Source: Pelomonas saccharophila_A
Lineage (GTDB): Bacteria; Pseudomonadota; Gammaproteobacteria; Burkholderiales; Burkholderiaceae_C
Length of the DNA stretch: 64,000 bases
Assembly (NCBI RefSeq): GCF_031458095.1
Contig: NZ_JAVDXU010000002.1
Location: 1,054,001-1,118,000 of the forward strand
Reading direction: 5' to 3'
Below, piece by piece: positions 36,477-45,667 of the stretch (positions within the stretch are counted from its first letter, which is position 1; the number at the start of each line of letters is the position of its first letter). The translations under genes and the position numbers were made by a program. The notes beneath the pieces are model-generated. The model saw only the letters and a list, made by a program, of their open reading frames with translations, made no database searches and had not been told where the DNA came from.

Positions 36477-37352
36477 ATGCCCCTGCTCGACCGGATAGCG
36501 CCGCCACTTTTCATCTTCATCTGGGCCACCGGCTATATCGTCGCCAAGCTGGCGGCGCCCTATGCCGACCCGCTGACCTTCCTGGCCTGGCGCTATGCCG
36601 GCGTCGTTGCGCTGATGCTGGGTCTGGCCCTGGCGGCTCGCGCGGCCTGGCCGTCGCCGCGCGACATGGCCCACCTGGCCATCTCGGGCCTGGGCATCCA
36701 GGCCCTCTATCTGGCCGGCGTCTGGGTCTCCATCCGCCAGGGCCTGCCGGCCGGCACGGCGGCCCTGATCGTCAACCTGCAGCCGGTGCTGGTGGCCGCG
36801 GCAGCGCCGCTGATCGGCGAGCGCGTCGCGCCGCGCCAGTGGGCGGGCGTGGCCCTGGGCCTGGCCGGCGTCATCCTCGTCATCTGGCACAAGCTCAACA
36901 TCGGCGCCGGCTTCGGCCCACCGCTGCTGCTGTGCCTGATGGCCTTGCTGGCCATTACCGGCGGCACCCTGTACCAGAAGCGCTTCGTGCCCCACTTCGA
37001 CCTGCGCACCGGCCAGGTCGTGCAGTTCGCGGCGGCGCTGGCCGTCACCCTGCCCGCGGCCTGGTGGTTCGAGCCCATGCGCATCGAGTGGAATGCCTCG
37101 GTAGGGGTGGCCATGGCCTGGAGCATCCTGGTGCTGACGGCCGGCGGCATCAGCCTGATGTTCTACATGCTGCGCCATGGCCGCGTGACGGCCGTGTCAA
37201 GCACCATGTATCTGGTGCCCTCTGTCACCTCGGTGATGGCGTGGTTGCTGTTCGGCGAGACACTCGGCGCACAAGCCATCGCCGGCATGGGGGTGACGCT
37301 GCTCGGCGTCTACCTCGTCGTCGTGCAGAGGAAAACGGAGACTGTTTCATGA
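36477..37352 (+). CDS. EamA/DMT-family transporter
   Basis: A 291-residue inner-membrane protein with ten predicted transmembrane segments in two EamA halves (FIFIWATGYIVAKLAAPYADP; LTAGGISLMFYMLRHGRVT; SVTSVMAWLLFGETLG). Such proteins export amino acids, metabolites or drugs. It starts 13 bases after tetR and its stop overlaps the acyl-CoA synthetase start (ATGA), so it lies in a tetR-transporter-ligase unit. Confidence 0.88.
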   Translation: MPLLDRIAPPLFIFIWATGYIVAKLAAPYADPLTFLAWRYAGVVALMLGLALAARAAWPSPRDMAHLAISGLGIQALYLAGVWVSIRQGLPAGTAALIVNLQPVLVAAAAPLIGERVAPRQWAGVALGLAGVILVIWHKLNIGAGFGPPLLLCLMALLAITGGTLYQKRFVPHFDLRTGQVVQFAAALAVTLPAAWWFEPMRIEWNASVGVAMAWSILVLTAGGISLMFYMLRHGRVTAVSSTMYLVPSVTSVMAWLLFGETLGAQAIAGMGVTLLGVYLVVVQRKTETVS

Positions 37353-39016
37353 GCCGAGCCCACCACAAGTTCTGGCCCGTCCGCGTGCCGCATGCCATCG
37401 AGCCGCCGGCCACGGCCCTGCCCGACAACCTGCTCGTCAACGCGCGCCGCTTTCCGCAGCGCCCGGCGCTGGTCTTCCTGGGCCAGACGACCACCTATGC
37501 CGAGCTGGCCGCCCAGGTCGCCCGCCTGTCCGCCTGGCTGGCCCAGCGCGGCATCAGGAAGGGAGACCGGGTGCTGGTGGGCCTGCAGAACTGCCCCCAG
37601 CTCGTCATCGCCCATTACGCGGTGCTGAGCGCGAATGCCGTCGTCGTGCCGGTCAACCCGATGAACAAGGCGGCGGAGCTCAAGCACCTCATCGAGGACA
37701 GCGGCGCGGTGCTGGCCATCACCAGCGCCGACCTCAGCGCCGAATGGCTGGCCGCCGGTGTGGCGGCGCGGGATCTGCTCGTCACCCGCATGGCCGAGGC
37801 CCTGCCCGGTGGCCGCGCCGCGGGCGACGGCCTGCCCCCAGGCTGGGCCGACTGGCTGAATGCCGACATCGCCCTGCCCGCCGGCACCACCGCCTGGGCC
37901 GAGGCCCTGGCCTGCACGGCCACGCCGCCAACGCTGGATGTGGGCGCTGACGACCTCGCCCTGCTGCCCTACACCAGCGGCACGACGGGCAACCCCAAGG
38001 GCTGCATGCACAAGCACCGCAGCCTGCAGCACAACATCTTCGCCGGCGGCCTGTGGGCCAATGTCAGCCACGAAGACGTCGTGCTCGGCGTCGTGCCCAT
38101 GTTCCACATCACCGGCATGGTCGTCATCATGCACGGCACGCTGGCCGCCGGCGCCGCCCTGGTGCTGATGCCGCGCTGGCAGCGCGAGTACGCCGCCCGC
38201 CTGATCGCCGAGCACCGCGTCACGCGCTGGACCAACATTCCCACCATGGTCATCGACCTGCTGGCCAGCCCGCAGGTGGACAGCTTCGACATGAGCAGCA
38301 TGGTCACCATCGGCGGCGGCGGTGCCTCCATGCCGCAGGCCATCGCCGAGCGGCTTTGGCAGCGTTGGGGCCTGCGCTATATGGAAGGCTATGGCCTGAC
38401 CGAGACGGCCGCGCCCAGCCACAGCAACCCCTATGACGCGCCCAAGCAGCAATGCCTGGGCGTGCCCTATATGAGCTGCGACTCGCGCGTCATCGACCCG
38501 GACACGCTCAAGGAGCTGCCCGTCGGCGAGGCCGGCGAGATCATCGTCTGCGGCCCCATGGTCTTCGACGGTTATTGGCGCCGCCCCGACGCGACCGCCG
38601 CCGCCTTCATCGAGTTCGAGGGCAAGCGCTTCTTCCGCACCGGCGACATCGGCTACGCGGACGCCGACGGCTATTTCTTCATGACCGACCGCTTGAAGCG
38701 CATGATCAATGCGAGCGGCTTCAAGGTCTGGCCAAGCGAGGTCGAGAACCTCATGCATGCCCACCCCGGCATCGCCGAAGCCTGCATCATCTCGGCGCCC
38801 GACCCCTACCGCGGCGAGACCGTCAAGGCCGTCGTCGTCAAGCGCGCCGGCCATGAGGCGCTGACCGAAGAGCAGCTGCGCGACTGGTGCCGCGCCAACA
38901 TGGCCGCCTACAAGGTGCCGGCACTGATCGAATTTGTCGACAGCCTGCCCAAGAGCGGCGCCGGCAAGGTGATGTGGCGGGCGCTGCAGGAGAGGGAGAA
39001 GGCGCGCGGCGGGTGA
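37349..39016 (+). CDS. long-chain fatty-acid-type acyl-CoA synthetase
   Basis: A 555-residue ANL-superfamily ligase. The P-loop YTSGTTGNPKG is near residue 210, then GYGLTE near 350, the hinge Asp/Arg region FRTGDIGY and DRLKRMINASGFKVWP, and the catalytic Lys in PKSGAGKVMW near the C terminus. It adenylates a carboxylate and transfers it to CoA; chain-length is not predictable. Start at 37349 by the 4-base overlap with the transporter gene. Confidence 0.9.
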   Translation: MSRAHHKFWPVRVPHAIEPPATALPDNLLVNARRFPQRPALVFLGQTTTYAELAAQVARLSAWLAQRGIRKGDRVLVGLQNCPQLVIAHYAVLSANAVVVPVNPMNKAAELKHLIEDSGAVLAITSADLSAEWLAAGVAARDLLVTRMAEALPGGRAAGDGLPPGWADWLNADIALPAGTTAWAEALACTATPPTLDVGADDLALLPYTSGTTGNPKGCMHKHRSLQHNIFAGGLWANVSHEDVVLGVVPMFHITGMVVIMHGTLAAGAALVLMPRWQREYAARLIAEHRVTRWTNIPTMVIDLLASPQVDSFDMSSMVTIGGGGASMPQAIAERLWQRWGLRYMEGYGLTETAAPSHSNPYDAPKQQCLGVPYMSCDSRVIDPDTLKELPVGEAGEIIVCGPMVFDGYWRRPDATAAAFIEFEGKRFFRTGDIGYADADGYFFMTDRLKRMINASGFKVWPSEVENLMHAHPGIAEACIISAPDPYRGETVKAVVVKRAGHEALTEEQLRDWCRANMAAYKVPALIEFVDSLPKSGAGKVMWRALQEREKARGG

Positions 39017-39126
39017 TCGACCCCGCGCGCCGCGGAGCGCAAAGGTCCCAGGCCTGTCGAGCGTGCGTGCCGGACCGTGCGGCCGCTGTTGGTCCAGCGC
39101 CTGAACCGAGCGGCTCATACTGCTGC

Positions 39127-39627
39127 ATGAAACTCATAGTGGCTGTTCATTTCGATGGCACGCAGGCGGTGGCTGCCGCTGCGGCTTTCGATGCCTGGGA
39201 TGCCGCAGAAGCGACGCAGACCTACGTCTCGCGCATCATCCATGTCGAGAAGGCCGTGCGGGGAGCACTCGATCTGCGGGAACTGCCCTGCGTGATGCAG
39301 CTGTTGCGCGAGCACAGCCTGGCGCCCGAGCTCATCCTGATCGACGGCTTTGTCCATCTGGATGCCGGCGAAACACCGGGCCTTGGCCAGCACCTCCATC
39401 AAGCGCTGGGCGGCAAGGTGCCCATCGTCGGTGTTTCGAGGAAGGGCCTGCCGGGCCTGTCGGCGCAGTTCGAGGTCATGCGAGAAGAGGAAACGCAGCC
39501 GCTGCTCGTGACATGCGCGGGCATCGACATCGGCGCGGCCAAGGTCAGGCTGCGGGCAATGCATGGCAGGAAGCGCGTGCCCACGCTCATGAAGCTCGTG
39601 GCCCGCCTGGCAAAGAGCAGCGACTGA
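39127..39627 (+). CDS. endonuclease V-like protein
   Basis: A 166-residue protein, shorter than typical endonuclease V (about 210-230). It keeps the likely acidic triad in order: Asp10 in VAVHFDGT, Glu52 in LRELPCVMQ and Asp73 in LILIDGFV, with a Glu-Asp spacing of 21 as in characterised enzymes. Later GLGQHLHQAL and VPIVGVSRKG fit the family's GLA-x-HLG and GVAK positions. The substrate-wedge region appears altered, so activity on deaminated DNA or RNA is uncertain. The 275 bases downstream to 39902 show no gene. Confidence 0.6.
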   Translation: MKLIVAVHFDGTQAVAAAAAFDAWDAAEATQTYVSRIIHVEKAVRGALDLRELPCVMQLLREHSLAPELILIDGFVHLDAGETPGLGQHLHQALGGKVPIVGVSRKGLPGLSAQFEVMREEETQPLLVTCAGIDIGAAKVRLRAMHGRKRVPTLMKLVARLAKSSD

Positions 39628-39902
39628 TTTCCGGCCTTGCCCGTTCGCGGGCGCATCAAGATCGGCGACTGAGCAAGTGGCTGGTCGCAGCAACGCGTCC
39701 CGACGGCAGCTCTCGGCCACAACCTGCAGTCCCAGGAGGCGGCCTCGGAACATCTTGATCCGGTTGGGACGCAATCGGACCAGGACGCTTCTGATGACTG
39801 CCTCACGTCTGCGGCGCAGGCAGTGAGTCAAAACGTCCAATGCCATCGACTCTTCTTTACGGTCAAGATAGATGATGTCGAGCAATAGCCGGGAGTGCTC
39901 AA

Positions 39903-40133
39903 GTGGATTGGGTTCTCATAGTCTTCGTTCTATTCAAGAGTCTGGTTTTCGTAACGGGCATGTATTTCGCCATCAAGTGGCATTACGACCGAGAGAAGCA
40001 GTGGGCGGACCGGCGCGCGCTACGACGCGTGGGCGCCAAGTTCGTCGCCGTCTTTGTACTGTTGCTGCTCGTCTTGCTGAGCTTGACTTTCGGACTCGCC
40101 AGCATGCTTGGCATGGACTTGAGCCTTCCATGA
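39903..40133 (+). CDS. small membrane protein (76 residues, GTG start)
   Basis: Two transmembrane segments, residues 4-24 (VLIVFVLFKSLVFVTGMYFA) and about 49-68, flank a basic, charged loop (WHYDREKQWADRRALRRVG). GGGAG lies upstream of the GTG. Local base composition is lower in GC than the neighbours, which suggests a different origin or relaxed constraint. No family recognised. Confidence 0.6.
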   Translation: MDWVLIVFVLFKSLVFVTGMYFAIKWHYDREKQWADRRALRRVGAKFVAVFVLLLLVLLSLTFGLASMLGMDLSLP

Positions 40134-40268
40134 AGTCCCAGAATTGCGCGCGAGTGCAGTGCCCGATCTCGAGACGCGCGCATGACGGCCATGGGTTGGT
40201 AGCAGGCCGCCAGGGGCCGTCGGCATGCATCCCGATCGCCATCGCATGATGTTCGGCCAGCCGACGTC

Positions 40269-40889
40269 ATGAAGCAGGCCTGGACGTCCCTTGGCGGCCG
40301 CGACGCAGAAGCCTTGCAGGCCGAGCTGCTGGCCCGTTATGCCGAGCCGCATCGCGGCTATCACACCCAGCAGCATCTGGGCGAATGCCTGGCCCTGTTC
40401 GGCGAGTTCGCCCATCTGGCTGAGCGGCCGGCCGAAGTCGAGATCGCGCTGTGGTTCCACGACGCCCTCTACGACGTGCACCGCCATGACAACGAGGCGC
40501 TGAGCGCCGATTGGGCCCGCGCGGCGCTGCTCGACGCCGGCGCCCCGGCCGATGCCGCCGGGCGCGTCGCGGCCCTGGTGCTGGCCACGCGCCACAGCGT
40601 TGCGCCGGCCACGCCCGACGAGCAGCTGCTCGTCGACATCGACCTCGCCATCCTCGGCGCCGCGCCGACCCGCTTCGCCGAGTACGAGGCGCAGATCCGC
40701 ATGGAGTACGCGCATGTCCCGGTCGAGGTCTTCAACGAGAAGCGCGGCCAGATCCTGGCCGGCTTTCTTGCGCGTGCCGTGCTCTACGGCACGCCGGCCC
40801 TGCGCGAGCGCTTCGAGGCGCCCGCGCGGGCCAATCTTCAGGCGGCCCTCAGCGCGCTGTCGCGGCCCGAGGGCTTGAGCAGCAGATAG
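40269..40889 (+). CDS. HD-superfamily metal-dependent phosphohydrolase
   Basis: A 206-residue HD-domain protein. GYHTQQHLGEC supplies the first His ligands, WFHDALYD the His-Asp pair, and DIDLAILGA the later Asp. The family is predicted to hydrolyse phosphoester bonds, often of nucleotides; substrate unknown. Its 3' end overlaps the convergent DUF2834 gene by 52 bases. Confidence 0.88.
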   Translation: MKQAWTSLGGRDAEALQAELLARYAEPHRGYHTQQHLGECLALFGEFAHLAERPAEVEIALWFHDALYDVHRHDNEALSADWARAALLDAGAPADAAGRVAALVLATRHSVAPATPDEQLLVDIDLAILGAAPTRFAEYEAQIRMEYAHVPVEVFNEKRGQILAGFLARAVLYGTPALRERFEAPARANLQAALSALSRPEGLSSR

Positions 40890-41140
40890 AGCAGCGGTCC
40901 GAAGGAACCGGCGGCCAGCGTGATCAGCGCGAAGGGCCAGACCGTGCGCCCCGTCTGCCGCGCGTCGCGCCAGATGAAGCCCAGCGCGATCCAGGACATG
41001 ATGACCAGGTCCACGAGCACCTGCCAGGCGCCGACGCTGCTCATGCCGGCCTGCCAGATGCCGAGGTAGCCGACCTGCCACATCACATAGGTCGAGAACA
41101 GGCCGAAGGCGGCGAGGACAAGGATCAGAGCGACTCTCAT
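40838..41140 (-). CDS. DUF2834-family membrane protein
   Basis: A 100-residue protein with three transmembrane segments (VALILVLAAFGLFSTYVMW, QVLVDLVIMSWIALGFIW, VWPFALITLAAGSFGPLLYLLL). WRDARQTGR between segments two and three and the FGPLLYLLL end are typical of the small DUF2834 family. Function unknown. Convergent overlap of 52 bases with the HD gene. Confidence 0.82.
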   Translation of the reverse strand: MRVALILVLAAFGLFSTYVMWQVGYLGIWQAGMSSVGAWQVLVDLVIMSWIALGFIWRDARQTGRTVWPFALITLAAGSFGPLLYLLLKPSGRDSALRAA

Positions 41141-41253
41141 GACGATCTCCTTTGCGGGTGGTTGATGGCCTCATGCTCGGCCGCAGCGTGCCGCGCGGCA
41201 ATGACCTCGGAGGTCATCGCGGCCGCGCCCTGCAGGGCCTATGGTCGGTCCCC

Positions 41254-41634
41254 ATGAAGCTGATCGTCCCCCTCGCGCTGGCCCTCGTGGCCCTGCTGCA
41301 TGCGCTGCCGCTGGCCGGCGTGCTGGGCGCTGCCAAGCTGTCGGCCCTCTATGGCGTCGACGCCCGCGACCCCGCGCTGGAGCTGCTGCTGCGCCACCGC
41401 GCCGTGCTCTTCGGCCTGCTGGCCGCCTTCCTCGCCTACGCTGCCTGGCAACCCGCGCTGCGCGGCCTGGGCCTGCTGGCGGGCCTGGTCAGCGTCGTGT
41501 CCTTCCTGCTGCTCGCGGTGCCGGCCGGTCTGCTGCCGCCGGCCCTGGCCACCGTCGTCAAGCTGGATGTGGCGGCCCTGATACTGCTGCTCGCCGCCGG
41601 CATCGTCCACCTGCTGCCCACGCCCTCACCATGA
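41254..41634 (+). CDS. small integral membrane protein (126 residues)
   Basis: Four transmembrane segments are evident (IVPLALALVALLHALPLAG; AVLFGLLAAFLAYAAW; LGLLAGLVSVVSFLLLAV; VAALILLLAAGIVHLL). The loop KLSALYGVDARDPALELLLRHRA between segments 1 and 2 is conserved in similar Burkholderiales proteins. It is coupled to the downstream XRE-type regulator by ATGA overlap. Function unknown. Confidence 0.75.
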   Translation: MKLIVPLALALVALLHALPLAGVLGAAKLSALYGVDARDPALELLLRHRAVLFGLLAAFLAYAAWQPALRGLGLLAGLVSVVSFLLLAVPAGLLPPALATVVKLDVAALILLLAAGIVHLLPTPSP

Positions 41635-42389
41635 CCGCCACCCTCGCCGCCCTGCGCAAGTCGCGCCGCGTCAGCCAGCTGGAACTGTCGCTGCGCACCG
41701 GTGTCTCGCAACGCCACCTCAGCTGCATCGAGACCGGCCGCTCCCGAGCCGGCCGCGAGACGCTGATCGCCCTGCTCGACGCCCTCGGCGCGACGCTTGA
41801 GGAGCGCAACCAGGCCCTGCTCGCGGCCGGCTATGCACCCGCCCATGCCGAGCGCGCCCTGGACGCGCCGGAGATGGCGCCGGTGCGCGCCGCGCTGGAA
41901 CAGCTGCTGCACGCCCACGACCCCACGCCGGCCCTGGTGCTGGACGGCGAATACAACCTCGTCATGGCCAATGCCGGTCTGGCGCGGCTGATGGGATTGC
42001 TGGGCCTGCCGGCCGACCACCTGCTGGCGGGCCCCTTCAACCTGCTGCGGGCCGTCTTCCGCCCCGATGGCCTGCGGGCGCTGTGCGTCAACGAGGCCGA
42101 GCTGTGCGGCGAGATGTGGGCCCGCGCCAGCCGCGAAGCCGAGCACTTGCCGCGGCTGCGCGCCCTGCTCGACGAGCTGAGACCGTCGCTGCGCCCCTGG
42201 GGCGCCATCGAGACCAGCGGCCTGCCCGTCCTGGCCCTGCGCCTGCGTGCCGCGGACGGCCAGACCTTGAGCTTCTTCTCCGCCTTCACCAGCTTCGGCA
42301 CGCCGCTGGACATCACGCTGGCGTCGCTGAAGGTGGAGCATCTGTTCCCGGCCGACGAGGCGACGCGGTTTGCGCTGACGGGCGGCTAG
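41631..42389 (+). CDS. XRE-family regulator with MmyB-like ligand domain
   Basis: A 252-residue regulator. The N-terminal helix-turn-helix is at residues 5-60 (SRRVSQLELSLRTGVSQRHLSCIETGRS). The MmyB-like domain, a PAS-related ligand pocket that in a known structure binds fatty acid, begins near residue 85 (PALVLDGEYNLVMANAGLARLM). Coupled to the small membrane protein upstream, which may be its target or signal partner. Confidence 0.88.
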   Translation: MTATLAALRKSRRVSQLELSLRTGVSQRHLSCIETGRSRAGRETLIALLDALGATLEERNQALLAAGYAPAHAERALDAPEMAPVRAALEQLLHAHDPTPALVLDGEYNLVMANAGLARLMGLLGLPADHLLAGPFNLLRAVFRPDGLRALCVNEAELCGEMWARASREAEHLPRLRALLDELRPSLRPWGAIETSGLPVLALRLRAADGQTLSFFSAFTSFGTPLDITLASLKVEHLFPADEATRFALTGG

Positions 42390-42424
42390 GCAGGGCAGGC
42401 CGACGCGAGCGCCGGCCCGCAAGC

Positions 42425-44782
42425 TCACTTCCTCGGCGCCACGCTGCGCTCCAGCACGTCCTTCATGCGCTTGTCCTGCAGCGCGTCCTTGCTGCCCGGC
42501 TGGAAGTCCTGCCGCTTGATCGGCGGCAGCCCCTGGCCACGCTCGACCAAGGCCGCCTTCTCCTTCGCTGCGCGGTCCTGCACGTCGGACAGGCGGGTCT
42601 TGAGCAGCCTTTCGAACTCGGTCTTCAAGCGCTGCGCGTCGCGCCGCAGGCCTTCGCTGCCGTCTTCGGCGAGTGCGGCCACGATGCGCTGGGCCGCGGC
42701 ATGCACCTCAGGGGTGATGAGGGCTCCGTTGGCCTTCTCGAATTCGACGAAGCGGCGGTGCGTCGTCAGCGTGTCGCCCAGCTGCGAGAAGTGGCGCATC
42801 ACGGCGAGGGCGTCGGGCAGCAGCGCCGGGTGGCGCAGCAGCACGAGGGCGATCTCGGGGCTGTTGCGGTAGTACAGATTGGCCAGTTCACGGCCGCCGG
42901 GCCAGGGCAACAGCGCATGGTCGCGGAACCTGCGCAGGCCAGCGAGCACGCCATCACCCTCCTTGTCGGGCAGACTGGTCGCCACCACCTTGGTCGCGAC
43001 GCAGGACGAAGGCAGGATCACCGGCATCCAGTTGTAATTCATGATGGTCTGCGCGGCCGGCCGCTGCGTGCTGGTCAGCTCGCCCGCGAGGTCGTTCCAG
43101 AACTCGATCACCGTCGAGTGCTGCGTGCCCACCATGGTGTCGCGCAGCATCGTGGCCAGCGCCACCGTACCGCCGGCGTTGCTGTCGGAGGCGCCGTTGC
43201 GGCCCAGGTTGGCATCGCCGCCGTTGCTGTCGTTGTGGGTGTCGAACATGTCCAGCAGCGCCGCGGCCACGCGGCCTTCGCTGTTGTCGCCCGTCTGGCA
43301 GGACGACGAGAAACCTTCGATCTCCTGCCCACCGTCGCCCTCGTGCCAGTTGTAGCGCCCGTCCTGGCGCAGCGTCAGCATGAAGGCCGTGGCCCAGCCT
43401 TCCGACCATGACAGCGCCTTGTTCTGCCCGCAGTCGCCAAAGCCGTGGTCGCCACCCGGCGAGGGATCGCCGCCGGAGTAGGCGTGGGCCATCACGCCAT
43501 GGCCGTACTCGTGGGTGATGGAGTCGGGACCGTCGAAGTCACCGGCCTCGATGTTGATCTTGCCGTTGTAGAAGGTGCCGCTGCCGGGGAAGCAGCCGTC
43601 GATCTTGCCGGGGTCGAAGCCACCGGCCGTCGCGGCATGGTTCCAGGCCAGGTTCAGCGTCGACCACACGCGGGCCGCATCCATGTCGGAGCCCACCGTC
43701 TCGGTGCCGAAGTCCAGCACCGTGCCATCGGACATGTCGTCATGCACGGCCGACTTCCATTCGTAGGCGCCGGCCAGGAAGTTGCACGTGCCCAGCGACA
43801 GGCGGCTCGTGTCCAGCTTGATCGTGTAGTAGAGGTCGCGGCCGTCCTGGAACCAGCCATCGTCGTTGTTGACGGTGAACGCCCAGCGCCCGTCCCAGTC
43901 GGAGGCCACGCTGCCCAGGTGCTCGTCGCCGAAGGTGTCGGAGTCCCACAGGTGGATGGCCACGTTGACCAGCGGCACGAAGTTGCCGCTCAGGTCGCGG
44001 AACACCACGCGGCCGCGCACGGTGATGGGGTCGCGCGAGGTGTAGCTGGTGGCGGTGCTGTCGACGCTGTGCTCGCGCAGGAAGGGCGTGAGCTCGGCGG
44101 GCCGTACCTCGATGCGCCGCTCGCGCGGCACGAACGCGGCCACGTTGGCCACCTTGGCATCCGCCGGCAGCTTGAACGTGTCACCGAACAGCAGCCGGAT
44201 CGGATGCTGGCGCTCGTCGCCGCGGCGTGCGACGTCGAACTGCCGCTGCCGTTCCGCCGCGCCGCGCAGGCTGCGCAGCTGCGGCGACAGCACGTGGATG
44301 CGCCCGTCGGCGTCGATCACCAGGTAGCGCACCAGCAGGTGCGAGAAGCCTTCGTTCGCGCCCTTCTTGCCCGTGAGCCTGACCTCCAGCCGCCATTCGC
44401 CGGGCTTGAGCCCCTTGAGCGGGACTTCCACCGCCGCGCTCTGGTCGCGCGCGGCGGGCTTGAGCTCCGTGCGCCACAGCACCCGCGGCGCCGCGAGCTC
44501 GGGCTTGCCCGGCTCCATGGCCACCACCGCGGCGCTCAGAGTCAGTGACGCGATGCCCTGCTCGCGCATGACGACCTGCAGCGGCAGCGCCGCCCGATCC
44601 AGCACCCACTCACGCTCGGCCGTCAGCTTGTCGCCATCGGTCAGGAAGGCAGGTGGCCGCGGCGGCGTGGCGAACACCGGGGCCGCGAGGGCCAAGGCGC
44701 CGGTCAGGGCGACGGCCCGGCCGAAACCGGCCAGCAGCGCCCGCGTGCGGAACCAGGACGTGCTTTGCAAGAAGAGCATCAT
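42425..44782 (-). CDS. secreted zinc metalloprotease with internal CFI-box-like domain
   Basis: A 785-residue exported protein. The signal peptide ends near PVFA; there is a non-catalytic N-terminal region of about 350 residues, then a gluzincin-type active site, HEYGHGVMAH, with the third ligand Glu about 40 residues later in WSEGWATAF. After the catalytic part comes a stretch like the CFI-box sorting domain (CVATKVVATSLPD, GLRRFRDHALL, LYYRNSPEIALVLLRHP), but with a degenerate first motif and about 150 extra residues behind it. Probably a surface or secreted protease. ATG at 44782 or the adjacent 44779. Confidence 0.82.
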   Translation of the reverse strand: MMLFLQSTSWFRTRALLAGFGRAVALTGALALAAPVFATPPRPPAFLTDGDKLTAEREWVLDRAALPLQVVMREQGIASLTLSAAVVAMEPGKPELAAPRVLWRTELKPAARDQSAAVEVPLKGLKPGEWRLEVRLTGKKGANEGFSHLLVRYLVIDADGRIHVLSPQLRSLRGAAERQRQFDVARRGDERQHPIRLLFGDTFKLPADAKVANVAAFVPRERRIEVRPAELTPFLREHSVDSTATSYTSRDPITVRGRVVFRDLSGNFVPLVNVAIHLWDSDTFGDEHLGSVASDWDGRWAFTVNNDDGWFQDGRDLYYTIKLDTSRLSLGTCNFLAGAYEWKSAVHDDMSDGTVLDFGTETVGSDMDAARVWSTLNLAWNHAATAGGFDPGKIDGCFPGSGTFYNGKINIEAGDFDGPDSITHEYGHGVMAHAYSGGDPSPGGDHGFGDCGQNKALSWSEGWATAFMLTLRQDGRYNWHEGDGGQEIEGFSSSCQTGDNSEGRVAAALLDMFDTHNDSNGGDANLGRNGASDSNAGGTVALATMLRDTMVGTQHSTVIEFWNDLAGELTSTQRPAAQTIMNYNWMPVILPSSCVATKVVATSLPDKEGDGVLAGLRRFRDHALLPWPGGRELANLYYRNSPEIALVLLRHPALLPDALAVMRHFSQLGDTLTTHRRFVEFEKANGALITPEVHAAAQRIVAALAEDGSEGLRRDAQRLKTEFERLLKTRLSDVQDRAAKEKAALVERGQGLPPIKRQDFQPGSKDALQDKRMKDVLERSVAPRK

Positions 44783-44879
44783 GGTTCACCCCCGGGGTTG
44801 CGATGAAGGCAATCTACGCTCGGGGCCGTTAGGGACGAATCCACAAGGGGACGGATGGGGATGGCAAGCACCCCTAGGT

Positions 44880-45140
44880 TCACTTCAGGCGGATTTCCCG
44901 CTTGTGCAGAGCCCCCTCGACCTGCTGCGTCAAGCCGGCCACCGCCGCCACGATCTGCTGGCGATGCCAGATCAGGCTGACCTGCAACGGCGGCATCGCG
45001 AAGGGCAGGGGCAGCATGGCCAGGGGCAGGACCGCGGAGCAGGCATCGGCCAGGCGGCGCGGGACGGTGCCCAGCAGGTCCGTCTGTGCGACGACGTCGG
45101 GGATGGCCATATAGCCGGGCACAAGAAGGCCGACGCGGCG
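44880..45140 (-). pseudogene. LysR regulator remnant (C-terminal fragment)
   Basis: About 86 codons match the end of a LysR effector domain: RRRVGLLVPGYMAIPDVVAQTDLL, TVPRRLADA and SLIWHRQQ, running to a TAA stop. The winged helix and the first half of the effector domain are missing. The open frame continues upstream to 45311 but reads unrelated sequence. The fragment marks a deletion or insertion junction at the edge of the accessory patch. Confidence 0.7.
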
Positions 45141-45383
45141 ACGCAGCTTGGCGGAGCCGAGCACGATCTCCGGGGTCGGTGGAGTCGATGCTGCGGCTGA
45201 AACGGGCGTTCGAGGCCCGCGCAGGCCGCTGAGGGCCATCGTTTCGCCGCGAAAATTCCGCCAAGCGGCAATTCGCCACACGCGGGCTCGGACCGTGCCC
45301 GCCACGGGCACATGCTTTGCCTAGGATGCCGGGTTGGGTCGCGTGGGTTGCTGCCACGCCAGCCTCGCCGGCCCTGCCGCGGC

Positions 45384-45638
45384 ATGACGCCGCGTGATGC
45401 TGACGCGCTTTTCCAGTCGATGAAACTTCCCTACGTCGTGGCGACGGACGCGGTCGTCCGGTCGATCGAGCTGGCCCAGGTCCAGGCTTCACGCCGGGTC
45501 GCCATGGGCTCGCAGCCCCTCATCAGCCAGATGCCCCTGCAGCAGGCCATCGCCGTGACCACGCTGGGCGGCCAGTCCACGCGGGCGGTGTTTGGTGTCG
45601 TGGGCGCGGCGCGCTACGAGGCCATCAGCAAGCTCTAG
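45384..45638 (+). CDS. hypothetical protein (84 residues)
   Basis: An 84-residue protein starting MTPRDADALF, with YVVATDAVVRSIELAQVQAS, AMGSQPLISQMPLQQAIAVT and GGQSTRAVFGVVGAARYE. Alternating helical, Ala/Val/Gln-rich sequence without Cys. There is a faint likeness to RebB-type small proteins (TDAV near the start, AMGS), not strong enough to name it. It lies between the LysR remnant and the attC-like sites and may be a former cassette gene. Confidence 0.5.
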   Translation: MTPRDADALFQSMKLPYVVATDAVVRSIELAQVQASRRVAMGSQPLISQMPLQQAIAVTTLGGQSTRAVFGVVGAARYEAISKL

Positions 45639-45667
45639 CATTGGCGCTGCTACCGAGCCGTACACCG

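Noticed and set aside
44880..45311. Intact 143-residue gene
   Set aside because: Only the last 86 codons match a LysR effector domain; the beginning is unrelated and no DNA-binding domain exists, so it is treated as a remnant.
45384..45638. Possible RebB-family (R-body) gene
   Set aside because: Only a faint TDAV/AMGS likeness and no neighbouring reb genes; left as hypothetical.
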